This document shows positions 25,819 to 35,312 of a stretch of 64,000 nt of DNA, one piece after another; position 1 is the first letter of the stretch, and every line of letters starts with the position of its first letter. The notes beneath the pieces are model-generated. The model made no database searches and was not told the DNA's origin. It saw only the letters and a list, made by a program, of their open reading frames with translations. Origin of the DNA: Ruegeria spongiae (GTDB taxonomy: Bacteria; Pseudomonadota; Alphaproteobacteria; Rhodobacterales; Rhodobacteraceae); assembly GCF_023502395.1 (NCBI RefSeq), contig NZ_JAMFMB010000001.1, forward strand, positions 310,001-374,000, given 5' to 3'. Position numbers and translations under genes: made by a program.

Positions 25819-27933
25819 ATGAAACCCGCCTTTGCGCTGTCATTGTCCTTCGAGGGCATTTCCCTTCTGCACCGGGCCACCGGTGGCTGGCGCATGGTGG
25901 GCGACGTTGCGCTGGACGTCGCGGATCTGGGTGCGCAGCTTGCGGCGCTGCGCGACAAGGCCTTGCTGCTTGAGCCTGAGCTTTTTTGCAAGCTTGTCCT
26001 GCCCGACGATCAGATCAAATATCTCGACGTCGAGACCCATGGCTTCGAAGGCGATGCGCTGACCCATCTCATCGACGGGGCCCTGGACAGCGCCACGCCC
26101 TATGACATCGACGATCTGATCTATGATATCGCGCCCGATGGCGAGGTCATCCATGTCGCCGCCGTGGCCCGCGAGACCCTCGCCGAGGCCGAAAGCTTTG
26201 CGACCGAGCATGGGTTCACGCCGGTCAGTTTCGTGGCCGCCCCGCGCGACAGCAACTTTCCGGGGGAACCTTTCTTTGGCCTGTCGCACGGCGCGCAGGA
26301 CTGGACCGGCAGCCAGGCCGTCGAAACCGACGCCAGCGTGGTGGTCGATATCGGCCCGGTTGCGCTGCCGGACCCCGCTTCCGAGGCGGAGGAAACCAGC
26401 ACACCTGCTGATCCCGCTCCGGCAGCGGACACCGCCCCGCCGCCACCGGAGGAGCCGGAATCGCAGCCTCCCGAGGCGGTCATGGTTGAAGAGACCCCCG
26501 TAGCCATCGCTCCTGATCCGCTGCCCGTGTCGGAACCACCTGTGCCGACGCAATCCGATGCCCCACCATCCCCCGTTGCCCCCCCGAAACCGGGCCCGGC
26601 GCAAGACACCGAACCGAAGAAACAGCGCCCTCTGGGCCTGATCCTGACCCTGGCGCTGCTGGTTGTTCTTGTGTTGGTGGGGCTTTGGGCGACGCTGTTT
26701 CTGGAAAACCCCATCAGCAGCCTGTTCCGGTCTGACCCCGACCCGGTTCATGCCGCCATTGAAGAGGCGTCACCGGATCTGACCGAAGAACCGGCGGCGA
26801 CGCCCGAACCGCTGGACAATGACGCGACGGTGGCCGCAGCGCAGATGCCCACGGCAACTGAAGAGGCCATCGCGGATCTGATCGACGCCCTGCCCGCGCC
26901 AACCGAAATCCCGCAGTTGAGCGACACAGACACTGCCGTTCTGGATGCCTTGGCCGACGAAGACCTGCAAGCCGATGATCCCCCCCTGCCAGAGATACTG
27001 GATACCGAAGCGCTTTATGCAGAAACGGGTCTGTGGTCCGGGTCTCCCGCCGGGCCGGACGCACCCGCGCCGGTCACGCTGGACGATCTTTATGTCGCTT
27101 CCATCGACCGCACCGACCTGTCGCAGGACCCCATCGCACTGCCGCCAGCGGCGCAACTCGACACCGACCTCAGGGTTGTGGTGCAAACCGCGCCCGCCAT
27201 CGCGGATGCCGGGTTTGATCTGGACGCGCGCGGTCTGGTCGACCCCACGCCGGAAGGCGCCCGCAGCCCCGACGGCATTCTGGTCTATCTGGGCAAACCT
27301 CCGAAGGTGCCGCCGGAAACACCGCTGCGCTTCGAGGCCGAACCCGAGATCGACGAGACACGCGACGTTCTGGCCCAGAAGCGCCCGCGCCCGCGCCCGG
27401 ACAACCTGCAGGAGCTGAACGAGCGCGCCCGGCTGGGGGGCCGGTCGCGCGCGGAACTGTCCGGCATCCGCCCGAAGTCACGCCCCGACACGCTGAAGAT
27501 ACAGGAACAGGTCGACGAGATCGTGGCGTCGGTCGAGTTGGTCGACCCGATCCCGCGCCCCCGCCTGCGCCCGCAGGAGCTTGCGGCGCGCGGGCAGCAA
27601 AGCGCCAATCTCGGCTCTTTGGCCAATCTCGACCAGCAAACCCAAATCAGGACGGTTGCGCCCAAAGTGGTGAAGCCAAGCCGCCCCTCGCCAAGCTCGG
27701 TGGCGCGGCAGGCCACGGTCAAGAACGCCATAAGCCTGCGAAAGATCAGCCTGATCGGCGTGTTCGGCACCCCGTCCAACCGCCGCGCGCTGGTGCGGAT
27801 GCCGAACGGGCGCTACAAGAAGGTGAAGGTGGGCGACCGGATCAGTGGCGGCCGCGTCATCGCCATCGGAGACAGCGAGTTGCGGTATCAGAAAAGCGGG
27901 CGCAACGTGACGCTGAAGATGCCCAAGGGTTGA
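25819..27933 (+). CDS. Large membrane protein combining PilM/GspL-like and PilP/GspC-like regions
   Basis: 704 residues from ATG 25819. Residues 1-150 resemble the cytoplasmic PilM/GspL fold (ALDSATPYDIDDLIYDI, then IHVAAVARETLAEAESFATEHGF). A Pro/Glu/Ala-rich segment follows (about 180-270), then one hydrophobic helix (about 273-294, ILTLALLVVLVLVGLWATLF), and a long Pro/Asp/Arg-rich extracytoplasmic linker. The last 65 residues (SLIGVFGTPSNRRALVRM, KKVKVGDRISGGRVIAIGD) look like PilP or GspC homology domains. In type II secretion and type IV pili these are separate inner-membrane platform proteins. No other pilus or T2SS gene lies nearby. In Roseobacter genomes such proteins are often labelled translation initiation factor 2, which this sequence does not support. 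Confidence 0.7.
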   Translation: MKPAFALSLSFEGISLLHRATGGWRMVGDVALDVADLGAQLAALRDKALLLEPELFCKLVLPDDQIKYLDVETHGFEGDALTHLIDGALDSATPYDIDDLIYDIAPDGEVIHVAAVARETLAEAESFATEHGFTPVSFVAAPRDSNFPGEPFFGLSHGAQDWTGSQAVETDASVVVDIGPVALPDPASEAEETSTPADPAPAADTAPPPPEEPESQPPEAVMVEETPVAIAPDPLPVSEPPVPTQSDAPPSPVAPPKPGPAQDTEPKKQRPLGLILTLALLVVLVLVGLWATLFLENPISSLFRSDPDPVHAAIEEASPDLTEEPAATPEPLDNDATVAAAQMPTATEEAIADLIDALPAPTEIPQLSDTDTAVLDALADEDLQADDPPLPEILDTEALYAETGLWSGSPAGPDAPAPVTLDDLYVASIDRTDLSQDPIALPPAAQLDTDLRVVVQTAPAIADAGFDLDARGLVDPTPEGARSPDGILVYLGKPPKVPPETPLRFEAEPEIDETRDVLAQKRPRPRPDNLQELNERARLGGRSRAELSGIRPKSRPDTLKIQEQVDEIVASVELVDPIPRPRLRPQELAARGQQSANLGSLANLDQQTQIRTVAPKVVKPSRPSPSSVARQATVKNAISLRKISLIGVFGTPSNRRALVRMPNGRYKKVKVGDRISGGRVIAIGDSELRYQKSGRNVTLKMPKG

Positions 27934-28147
27934 TCTCGCTGACGCCCGGGCCCGAGGCGGACCGCCGAGAACAGGGCCTGCGACACAGGTTGCCATGGCG
28001 CATGGCTGGATACGTCAAGCCCGGAGGCACATGCGTCTTACCTGCGGCTTGGATACGCCGATTTCGGAGATCTGCAAAACGCCCAAGACGAGCAGCCTGA
28101 ACATCATTGCCGGTGGTTCATGCGGAAACGACTCTAGGCGCGACCTG

Positions 28148-28768
28148 TCACCCCGACGGTTTGTCGGTGGTAGCCGCGACTTTTCCATGAAACTCCTCGG
28201 AACTATTGCCGCTTGGATAGGGCTCATCCGGAACCGGGCAATCCAGAAACCGGCAGAGCGGCTCCCACCCGCTTCCCAACTCATAGGTCAGCAGCCGATC
28301 TGGCCCAAACGCCGCCTGAACATCCGCGATGTTTCTTTCATAGACCGCAATGATGTGCTCGCGGTCATGCAAACGCCCTTGAAACACCTGCTGCGCGATG
28401 AGTTTCGCGCCGATCGACTCTGCATCTTCGCTGTTTCTCAGGATCTCAAGGATCGTGCTGTCCATGCTTTTGTACCAACTCTTGGCGTCCCGAACCGACA
28501 GGATGATCTTCGCGGCGGTGAAATGCGCGCTCAACGCGCGCCAATAAAAGGCAGCGGGCCAGTCTACCGTTGCCCGATAGCCGGAAAACACATCGTCCCA
28601 GTCCGGCTGATCCCCCTGCGCAATCCCACGCCAGAGCGCCACGCGTTCCGGGTGGGGCAGCACCTCATACATATGATAGCAAGGTCCATGTCCCAGAATC
28701 TCAAGTGCCCGTTTGAGCGATTCCGTCCCTGTCCGGCCAAACCCGGCTCCGATTACTGAAAGTGTCAA
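28148..28768 (-). CDS. Sulfotransferase-family protein
   Basis: 206 residues from a TTG at 28768 preceded by GAGGGG at 5-nt spacing; an ATG 39 bp upstream (28807) lacks an RBS. The N-terminus SVIGAGFGRTGTESLKRALE contains the P-loop-like 5' phosphosulfate-binding loop of the sulfotransferase fold, and KIILSVRDAKSWYKS matches the 3' phosphate-binding segment. Related alphaproteobacterial proteins are annotated as sulfotransferases without known substrates. It lies convergently to the PilM/PilP-like gene, with a gap of about 214 bp in which I see no other gene. Confidence 0.78.
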   Translation of the reverse strand: MTLSVIGAGFGRTGTESLKRALEILGHGPCYHMYEVLPHPERVALWRGIAQGDQPDWDDVFSGYRATVDWPAAFYWRALSAHFTAAKIILSVRDAKSWYKSMDSTILEILRNSEDAESIGAKLIAQQVFQGRLHDREHIIAVYERNIADVQAAFGPDRLLTYELGSGWEPLCRFLDCPVPDEPYPSGNSSEEFHGKVAATTDKPSG

Positions 28769-28962
28769 AGAAATCCCCTCACAAAAAATGGATCGCCTTA
28801 AAATCATGGCTTCGTGAGGGTACTCTAGGTCATTACCGAACCGAGTGATAGACCACCGCGCGCGGGACGGTCTGCGTTGCGTAATCGGAGCTCGGTCACG
28901 GCGAGAATCGATCTCGGAAGTGTTGGCGAGCCGCCTTCGCGGCCCACCTACCCTTCCTCCCA

Positions 28963-30057
28963 TTATCCGGCGGCGATTTCACCGGCTGCGATCTGTTCGC
29001 GCTCGATGGATTCGAACAGCGCCTGAAAATTGCCCTCGCCAAACCCGTCATCGCCCTTGCGCTGGATGAATTCGAAAAAGATCGGCCCGATCACGGTTTT
29101 CGAGAAGATTTGCAGCAGGATCCGTGTCTCGCCGCCATCCACAACCCCTTCGCCGTCGATCAGGATGCCATGTTTCATCATCTTGTCCTTGGGCTCGTCA
29201 TGGCCCGACACGCGGTCGTAGGACAGGTCATAATAGGTCTCGTTCGGGCCGGGCATGAATTTCAGACCCTTCTCGGCGATCGCATCGGTCGAGACATAGA
29301 TGTCGTCCGACCCCACCGCGATATGCTGGATGCCCTCGCCCTTGTACTTCTTCAGATAGGACACGATCTGCCCGGACTCGCCGCGATCCTCGTTGATCGG
29401 GATGCGGATGCGACCACAAGGCGAGGTCAGCGCGCGGCTGAACAGCCCGGTGAACTTGCCCTGAATGTCAAAGAACCGGATTTCGCGGAAGTTGAACAGG
29501 CTCTCGTAGAACCGGAACCATTTGTCCATGTTGCCCTTGAAGACATTGTGGGTCAGGTGATCGAGGTAGAAAAACCCGTCGCCGCGTGGCTTGGACTGGG
29601 TCAGCCAGTCAAACTCGTGATTGTAGGGCGAGGTGTCGTAATACTGGTCGATGAAGTAGATCAGCGAGCCGCCGATGCCCTTGATCGCAGGCACATCCAT
29701 GGTCTTGTCATCCACGTCATAAGGCTCGGCCCCTTGCGACACCGCATGCGCGTAAGCGGCCTGCGCATCCACCACGCGCCACCCCATCGCAGGCGCACAG
29801 GGGCCGTGTTCCTCGACAAAGCGCGCCGCAAAGCTGCCCGGCTCGGCGTTCAGGATGTAGGTCACATCGCCCTGCTGCCAGAGCTCGATATCCTTGCTCT
29901 TGTGGCGAGCGGTCAGCGCATAGCCCATCCGGGCAAAAAGATCGCGCAGTTCCTGCGGCTCGGGATGGGCAAACTCCACAAACTCGAACCCGTCCGTGCC
30001 GGCGGGGTTTTCATCGCTGATGATCGATTTCGGGGCATTGTGCGGGAAAGGACCCAT
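28963..30057 (-). CDS. hppD: 4-hydroxyphenylpyruvate dioxygenase
   Basis: 364 residues, RBS GGAGACGCGCC before ATG. It is a two-domain vicinal-oxygen-chelate enzyme. The expected Fe(II) ligands are H167 (LDHLTHNV), H245 (GIQHIAVGS) and E329 (IFFEFIQRKG), with the C-terminal substrate-gating segment GDDGFGEGNFQALFESIE. It converts 4-hydroxyphenylpyruvate to homogentisate in tyrosine catabolism, and homogentisate could also lead to pyomelanin. Homogentisate 1,2-dioxygenase is not in the window. A divergent Lrp-type regulator 140 bp away probably controls it. Confidence 0.97.
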   Translation of the reverse strand: MGPFPHNAPKSIISDENPAGTDGFEFVEFAHPEPQELRDLFARMGYALTARHKSKDIELWQQGDVTYILNAEPGSFAARFVEEHGPCAPAMGWRVVDAQAAYAHAVSQGAEPYDVDDKTMDVPAIKGIGGSLIYFIDQYYDTSPYNHEFDWLTQSKPRGDGFFYLDHLTHNVFKGNMDKWFRFYESLFNFREIRFFDIQGKFTGLFSRALTSPCGRIRIPINEDRGESGQIVSYLKKYKGEGIQHIAVGSDDIYVSTDAIAEKGLKFMPGPNETYYDLSYDRVSGHDEPKDKMMKHGILIDGEGVVDGGETRILLQIFSKTVIGPIFFEFIQRKGDDGFGEGNFQALFESIEREQIAAGEIAAG

Positions 30058-30197
30058 GGCGCGTCTCCTACTTATTGCTGAGTTTCCGTTCGCTTGAACA
30101 AATATACGCCTGATTCCGCGCGCTTTCTGCGCAAACTCACGGGGCTTTCCCCCTTCCCATGCGGGATCTGCGCGCTATCCTGTAAAAAAACGAAAAG

Positions 30198-30662
30198 ATG
30201 ACGCATATGCTGGATGATACGGATTGCCGCCTGCTCGCGGCGCTGCAAAAGAACGCCCATTTGACCGCGCATCAATTGGGAGAGCTTCTGCACCTCTCGC
30301 CCAGCCAGGCCGGGCGGCGACGGCAGCGGCTGGAAAGCGAAGGCTACATCACCGGCTATGCCGCGCGGCTTGATCCCGGGCGGCTGGGGTTGCAGGTGCA
30401 GGGCTTTGTCCAGGTCCATCTGGGCACCCATGGCCCGGACCAGTCGGCAGGCTTCGCGCGTATGGTCGATACCAGACCGGAGATAATCAGCGCATGGACG
30501 ATGACCGGAGAGGCGGATTACCTCCTGCATGTCTATTGTGCCGATCTGGGGGCCCTGAACAGCTTGCTTCATGAGGTCATCCTGCCCCATCCTGCGGTAG
30601 CCCGCGTGCAAAGCCAGATCGTGATGGATCAACTCAAGCGCGACGCGCCGCTGCCGACCTGA
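30198..30662 (+). CDS. Lrp/AsnC-family transcriptional regulator
   Basis: 154 residues. The N-terminal HTH (DDTDCRLLAALQKNAHLTAHQLGELLHLSPSQAGRRRQRLESEG) is followed by the RAM effector-binding domain (ETAxx-type region around TMTGEADYLLHVYCADLGALNSLLHE). It is transcribed divergently from hppD across a 140-bp intergenic region, the usual layout for an amino-acid-responsive regulator of the adjacent gene, so control of tyrosine catabolism is a sensible inference. Confidence 0.9.
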   Translation: MTHMLDDTDCRLLAALQKNAHLTAHQLGELLHLSPSQAGRRRQRLESEGYITGYAARLDPGRLGLQVQGFVQVHLGTHGPDQSAGFARMVDTRPEIISAWTMTGEADYLLHVYCADLGALNSLLHEVILPHPAVARVQSQIVMDQLKRDAPLPT

Positions 30663-30678
30663 CTGCGAAAGGACCGAC

Positions 30679-32550
30679 ATGGAAAACTTCCTCTACCAGG
30701 CCACGATCTATCTGGCAGCGGCGGTGATCGCCGTGCCGCTTTCGGCGCGGTTGGGGCTGGGGTCGGTGCTGGGCTATCTGGCGGCGGGCATCGTGATCGG
30801 CCCGGTTCTGGGACTGGTCGGCGCCGAGACAGAAGACCTGCAGCACGTGGCCGAGTTCGGCGTGGTGATGATGCTGTTCCTGATCGGACTGGAGCTTGAG
30901 CCAAAGGCGCTCTGGGACATGCGCGACCGGCTGATCGGGCTGGGCGGATTGCAGGTCGGTGTGTCGACACTCGCCGTCATGGCGGTGGCCATGGTTGCGG
31001 GCCAACCCTGGAGCATTGCGCTGGCCGTCGGGCTGACGCTGTCGCTGTCCTCGACCGCCATTGTGTTGCAGACCCTGTCCGAGAAAGGGCTGATGCAGAC
31101 AACCGGCGGGCGGGCCACGTTCTCGGTCCTGCTGACGCAGGACATCGCGGTCATTCCGATCCTGGCCTTCCTGCCCCTGCTGGCGCTGCAGGCGATGCCG
31201 CATCTGAACAGCGATGGTTCCATCACGCTTGGCGGTGAGGATGGTCATGCGGAAACGCTTTCGCTGGTGGCGGGGCTGCCCGGCTGGGCGGTGACGCTGG
31301 TGACCATCGGGGCCGTGGCCTCGGTTGTGCTGGCGGGCATCTATCTGACGCGGCCCGTGTTCCGCTACATCCACGCGACGAACCTGCGCGAGATGTACAC
31401 CGCGCTGGCGCTGGTGATCGTTGTCGGCATCTCGTTCCTGATGTCGCTGGTTGGGCTGTCCCCCGCTCTGGGCTCGTTTCTGGCCGGTGTGGTTCTGGCC
31501 AACTCCGAGTTCCGCCACGAAATGGAAAGCGATCTGGAACCGTTCAAGGGGCTGTTTCTGGGGCTGTTTTTCATCACCGTCGGAGCGGGCATCAATTTCA
31601 ACCTGTTCTTCCGCGACCCGCTGGATCTGATCGGGCTGGCCCTGCTGGTCATCCTGGCCAAAGGGATCATCCTTTATGTGGTGGGGCGGGCGTTCAATCT
31701 GCGCGGGCGCGACCGATGGCTGTTCACGCTTGGCCTGGCACAGGCGGGAGAGTTCGGCTTTGTGCTGGTGGCGTTTTCGGCGCAGCACAACGTGATCCCT
31801 CCGGGGTTGCAGCAGAAGCTGCTGATGATCATCGCCCTGACCATGCTGATCACACCATTGCTGTTCATCATCTATGATCTGCTGTCCAAGAACATGCGCG
31901 ACACCACCCCAAAGCACGAACCCGACGAGATCGACGAGGAAGGCCCGATCATCATCGCCGGGATCGGACGGTTCGGGCAGATCGTGAACCGGCTGGTGCA
32001 GGCCAGCGGCTTCAAGACGGTCGTGCTGGACACGGATATGGAAACCATCCAGTTGATGCGGCGCTTTGGCTACAAGGGGTTTCTGGGCGATCCGACCCGA
32101 CCGGAATTGCTGAAAGCTGCCGGCCTGGCCAAGGCCAAGGTGCTGGTGGCGGCGATGGACGACCCCGCCGAGGTGACCAAACTGGTCGCTTACGCCCGCC
32201 GTCAGCAACCCGATCTGCACATCGTTGCCCGAGCCTATGACCGCACCCATGTCTATGAGCTGTATCAGGCCGGGGCCGACGACATCGTGCGCGAGATGTT
32301 TGACGCCTCGCTGCGCGCCGGACGCTACGTGCTGGAGAATGTGGGCCTGTCCGAGTTCGAGGCCGCCGGGGCCGAACAGACCTTCTATCACCACGACCGT
32401 GGATCACTGCGCGAGCTGGCCGCGCTGTGGAAACCGGGTGTGTCTGCCAGCGAAAACCCCGAGTATATCGCGCGTTCCAACGAGTTGCAGCGCGATCTTG
32501 AAACCGCGCTGGTGGAACTGGCCGAGGAACACGCCAAGAAATCGGCCTGA
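30679..32550 (+). CDS. CPA2-family monovalent cation:proton antiporter (KefB/KefC type)
   Basis: 623 residues, RBS AAAGGACCGAC before ATG, 16 bp after the Lrp gene. The N-terminal 390 residues carry about 12 membrane helices with Na_H_exchanger features (GSVLGYLAAGIVIGPVLGLVG, then LSSTAIVLQTLSEKG). A cytosolic TrkA-N/RCK domain follows (IIIAGIGRFGQIVNRLVQASGF, containing the GxGxxG NAD site). The family exchanges K+ or Na+ for H+ and is often gated by glutathione adducts or nucleotides. No KefF/KefG partner is adjacent. Confidence 0.92.
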   Translation: MENFLYQATIYLAAAVIAVPLSARLGLGSVLGYLAAGIVIGPVLGLVGAETEDLQHVAEFGVVMMLFLIGLELEPKALWDMRDRLIGLGGLQVGVSTLAVMAVAMVAGQPWSIALAVGLTLSLSSTAIVLQTLSEKGLMQTTGGRATFSVLLTQDIAVIPILAFLPLLALQAMPHLNSDGSITLGGEDGHAETLSLVAGLPGWAVTLVTIGAVASVVLAGIYLTRPVFRYIHATNLREMYTALALVIVVGISFLMSLVGLSPALGSFLAGVVLANSEFRHEMESDLEPFKGLFLGLFFITVGAGINFNLFFRDPLDLIGLALLVILAKGIILYVVGRAFNLRGRDRWLFTLGLAQAGEFGFVLVAFSAQHNVIPPGLQQKLLMIIALTMLITPLLFIIYDLLSKNMRDTTPKHEPDEIDEEGPIIIAGIGRFGQIVNRLVQASGFKTVVLDTDMETIQLMRRFGYKGFLGDPTRPELLKAAGLAKAKVLVAAMDDPAEVTKLVAYARRQQPDLHIVARAYDRTHVYELYQAGADDIVREMFDASLRAGRYVLENVGLSEFEAAGAEQTFYHHDRGSLRELAALWKPGVSASENPEYIARSNELQRDLETALVELAEEHAKKSA

Positions 32551-32564
32551 GCCGCGCGGCTCAG
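32547..32564. terminator. 18-bp perfect palindrome spanning two convergent stop codons
   Basis: CTGAGCCGCGCGGCTCAG is fully symmetric and contains both the stop codon of the antiporter gene (32548-32550) and that of cobT (32561-32563). It probably serves as a compact shared hairpin, although without a T-run. Confidence 0.45.
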
Positions 32565-33583
32565 CCGTCGGTCACACCGGCCTCGGCAAAGGTGGCCATA
32601 CCGGAATGGCAGGCCACGGCCGATTTCAGGATGTTGATTGCCAGCGCCCCGCCCGACCCCTCGCCCAGCCGCAGGCCCAGCGACAGCAGCGGTTGCTTGC
32701 CCAGCTTCTGCAACAGGCTTGCATGGGCGCTTTCGGCGCTTTGGTGGCCCGCCACCGCATGATCCAGCGCGGCACCCGAGACCCGCGCCAGACAGGCCGC
32801 CGCCGCCGTACAGATGAACCCGTCGAGGATGACAGGGATGCGCAACACCCGCGCCGCCGCGATCGCTCCGGCCATCGCCGCGATCTCGCGCCCGCCGAGG
32901 CAGCGCAGGATCTCCAGCCCGTCATCGCTGCCGCCATGCAGAGCCACGCCTTCGGCCACCACGCGCGTCTTGTTGGCCAGCCCGGCCGCGTCCACACCGG
33001 TGCCGCGCCCGGTCCAGTCACCCGCATCGCCCCCGTAAAGCGCGCAGGCCAGGGCCGCTGCCGGGGTGGTGTTGCCGATGCCCATCTCACCCACCACCAG
33101 CAGGTCGGCGGACGGGTCCACCGCCGCCCAGCCGGTGCGCAGCGCGTCCAGCAGGTCCGCCTCGCTCATGGCCGGGCCTTTGGTAAAATCATCCGTGGGC
33201 CGGTCCAGATCCAGCGCATGCACATCCAGGCGCGCGCCCGCTGCCCCGGCAAGCTGGTTGATCGCCGCGCCGCCATGCTGAAAGTTCAGCACCATCTGTG
33301 CGGTCACTTCGGCGGGAAAGGCCGACACGCCCTGCGCGGTAACCCCGTGATTGCCGGCAAAGACGACGACCTGCGGCGCCTTGACCTGTGGCCGCGCGTC
33401 GCCGCGCCAGCCCGCATACCAGATCGCCAGATCCTCGAGCCGCCCCAGGGCGCCGGGCGGCTTGGTCAGTTGCCCGTTTCTGTCTTGTGCGGCGCTCAGC
33501 GCATCCCCATCGGGCCCCGGCGCCTGGCTCAGCGCGGTGCGGAAGTCGGTCAGGTCGGTCAGGTCGGTCAGGTCAGGGAGCAT
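32561..33583 (-). CDS. cobT: Nicotinate-nucleotide--dimethylbenzimidazole phosphoribosyltransferase
   Basis: 340 residues from ATG 33583, preceded by GAGG at 6-nt spacing. CobT features: [44 protein letters not shown], and the catalytic Glu in LRLGEGSGG near the C-terminus. It activates the lower ligand of cobalamin to alpha-ribazole phosphate. It is divergent from cobS, which performs the next step. The N-terminus is encoded by a 9-bp tandem repeat, giving [10 protein letters not shown]. Confidence 0.95.
   Translation of the reverse strand: MLPDLTDLTDLTDFRTALSQAPGPDGDALSAAQDRNGQLTKPPGALGRLEDLAIWYAGWRGDARPQVKAPQVVVFAGNHGVTAQGVSAFPAEVTAQMVLNFQHGGAAINQLAGAAGARLDVHALDLDRPTDDFTKGPAMSEADLLDALRTGWAAVDPSADLLVVGEMGIGNTTPAAALACALYGGDAGDWTGRGTGVDAAGLANKTRVVAEGVALHGGSDDGLEILRCLGGREIAAMAGAIAAARVLRIPVILDGFICTAAAACLARVSGAALDHAVAGHQSAESAHASLLQKLGKQPLLSLGLRLGEGSGGALAINILKSAVACHSGMATFAEAGVTDG
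33545..33576. repeat. 9-bp tandem repeat in the start of cobT
   Basis: About three and a half copies of the 9-mer TCGGTCAGG (plus strand) occur in tandem, encoding repeated Asp-Leu-Thr on the minus strand just after the cobT start codon. It is a multiple of three, so slippage would change the length without breaking the frame. Confidence 0.7.
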
Positions 33584-33662
33584 CAAGAGCCTCGTTGCAT
33601 CAGATCGTTCCTGCGTGTTTAACCAAAGCGCGTGATGCGACAAGACCAACAAAGGCCCGTGA

Positions 33663-34427
33663 ATGACAAAAAGCGACATGCGCCCCGTCTCGGGCTGGGA
33701 TATTCCGCTGGCTCTGGTCCTGCTGACCCGCCTGCCCCTGCCCCGCCTGCCCGAACCCGTCTTTGAACGCCAGGCGCAGGCGGTCTGGGCGTTTCCCTTC
33801 GTCGGGTTGGTTCTGGGCGCTCTGGCCTGGCTGACCGGTGCCGCCGCGCTGGCGCTTGGCCTGCCTGCAACGCTGGCCGCTGCACTGGTGGTGATCGTGC
33901 TGGTAGCGAGCACCGGTGCGATGCATGAGGATGGGCTGGCCGATACGGTGGACGGGTTCTGGGGTGGGTTCACCCGCGAACGCCGGTTGGAGATCATGAA
34001 GGACAGCCATATCGGCACTTATGGTGTGCTGGCGCTGATCCTGTCTCTGCTGCTGCGCTGGGGGGCGATCGTGACCCTGATCGGCACGGGCGCGCTTGGG
34101 ATGCTGCTGGCAGCGGCGATCTGGTCGCGCGCCCTGATGCCGGTGCTGATGGCCGCAATGCCAAATGCGCGCGGCGCAGGGTTGAGCCACGAGGTCGGCA
34201 GGCCCTCGGGGGCACGCGTTGCGTTGGGACTGGTGCTGGCGCTGGGACTGAGCGTGCTGATTGCAGGGGCCACCGCGCTGATCCCTGCGCTTATGTCAGC
34301 CCTTGTCGTGGCCGGGTTGGCGGCGCTGGCCAGGATCAAGATCGGCGGTCAGACCGGGGACGTTCTGGGCGCAGCCCAGCAGGTTGGCGAGATCACATTC
34401 CTGCTGGCGCTCAGCGCCACGGTCTAG
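33663..34427 (+). CDS. cobS: Adenosylcobinamide-GDP ribazoletransferase
   Basis: 254 residues of a polytopic membrane protein (about six to seven helices). CobS hallmarks: [31 protein letters not shown], and [15 protein letters not shown] with the Asp-rich metal site. It joins alpha-ribazole (phosphate) to adenosylcobinamide-GDP, the last step of cobalamin assembly. The gene pairs divergently with cobT across about 80 bp. Its stop overlaps the stop of the convergent K+ channel gene by 4 bp. Confidence 0.95.
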   Translation: MTKSDMRPVSGWDIPLALVLLTRLPLPRLPEPVFERQAQAVWAFPFVGLVLGALAWLTGAAALALGLPATLAAALVVIVLVASTGAMHEDGLADTVDGFWGGFTRERRLEIMKDSHIGTYGVLALILSLLLRWGAIVTLIGTGALGMLLAAAIWSRALMPVLMAAMPNARGAGLSHEVGRPSGARVALGLVLALGLSVLIAGATALIPALMSALVVAGLAALARIKIGGQTGDVLGAAQQVGEITFLLALSATV

Positions 34428-35194
34428 CCCGCCCCGCCGGTCTCGATCTTGAGCAAACCGCCGCAATGTTTGCAATGCACCGCGTCCGGATCATGCCGGA
34501 ACAGCCCGCAGCCCCGGCATTTGTGACGCACCTTCTGAGGCATGAAGATAGCCTGCGCCAGACGCACGAACAACGCCACGCCCACCACCATGATGAACAC
34601 CGAAAACAGCTTGCCCGCAGGCGACGCCAATGTGATGTCTCCGAATCCGGTCGTGGTCAGTGTTGCCATGGTAAAATACAGCGCGTCGATATAAGGCGTC
34701 TGACTGTTTTCGGGGATGAAATAGACCAGCACGGCGGTCGAGGTTGCGAACACGAAGACCAGCAGGTTGACGGCGGCAATCACCGCGTCCTCATGAGTTC
34801 GGAAGAACTGGCTGTCGCGGCGCAGATCGTGCAGCAGGTGATAGGAATGGATCAGGCGCAGCGCCCGCAGGATGCGCAGAAACGCCAGATTGCCCTCAAG
34901 AAACGGATCCAGCAGCAACGATCCGATCACCACGATATCGGCGAGTGTGTAGATCTTGCGCAACAGCGCCCACCGGTCGCGCGCAATCCACAGCCGCGCC
35001 GCAAGATCCAACAGAATAATCAGCCCAACCAGCACGCTGGCCCGGGTCAGGCCGGGCCCATGTTCAAGCGGTGCGGTCGAGACGAAGAAAACAATGGTCG
35101 TCAGATCAAAGAGGATCAGCCCATATCGAAACCAGACCGACACCGGCCCCCTACCGATATAAAGCATGCGCACGAAACGCTTTAAGCCGGTCAT
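34424..35194 (-). CDS. Voltage-gated-like potassium channel with C-terminal zinc ribbon
   Basis: 256 residues. The start is ATG 35194 because GGAGG lies 6 nt upstream; the in-frame ATG at 35200 directly abuts that SD. Six transmembrane segments are predicted by eye. An S4-like helix has regularly spaced arginines (FLRILRALRLIH), and the pore filter is TLTTTGFGDIT (K+ channel TxGFGD). The C-terminus (CRGCGLFRHDPDAVHCKHCG) is a CxxC-x10-CxxC zinc ribbon, an unusual cytosolic appendage for a bacterial Kv-type channel. It is convergent with cobS. Confidence 0.88.
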   Translation of the reverse strand: MTGLKRFVRMLYIGRGPVSVWFRYGLILFDLTTIVFFVSTAPLEHGPGLTRASVLVGLIILLDLAARLWIARDRWALLRKIYTLADIVVIGSLLLDPFLEGNLAFLRILRALRLIHSYHLLHDLRRDSQFFRTHEDAVIAAVNLLVFVFATSTAVLVYFIPENSQTPYIDALYFTMATLTTTGFGDITLASPAGKLFSVFIMVVGVALFVRLAQAIFMPQKVRHKCRGCGLFRHDPDAVHCKHCGGLLKIETGGAG

Positions 35195-35263
35195 TCTCAT
35201 CCTCCGCAAGCGTTGGACAAGGATAAGCGCGGAAACCCGCATGACCGCAACCGCCAATGCATG

Positions 35264-35290
35264 AAAAAGGCCGCCCCAAAGGGCGGCCCC
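35264..35290 (-). terminator. Rho-independent terminator of carD
   Basis: GGCCGCCC (35269-35276) and GGGCGGCC (35281-35288) form a perfect 8-bp stem with a 4-nt loop. On the minus strand it is followed by TTTTT (35264-35268), 24 bp after the carD stop. Confidence 0.85.
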
Positions 35291-35312
35291 GATACGTTCA
35301 GACGATCACGGA

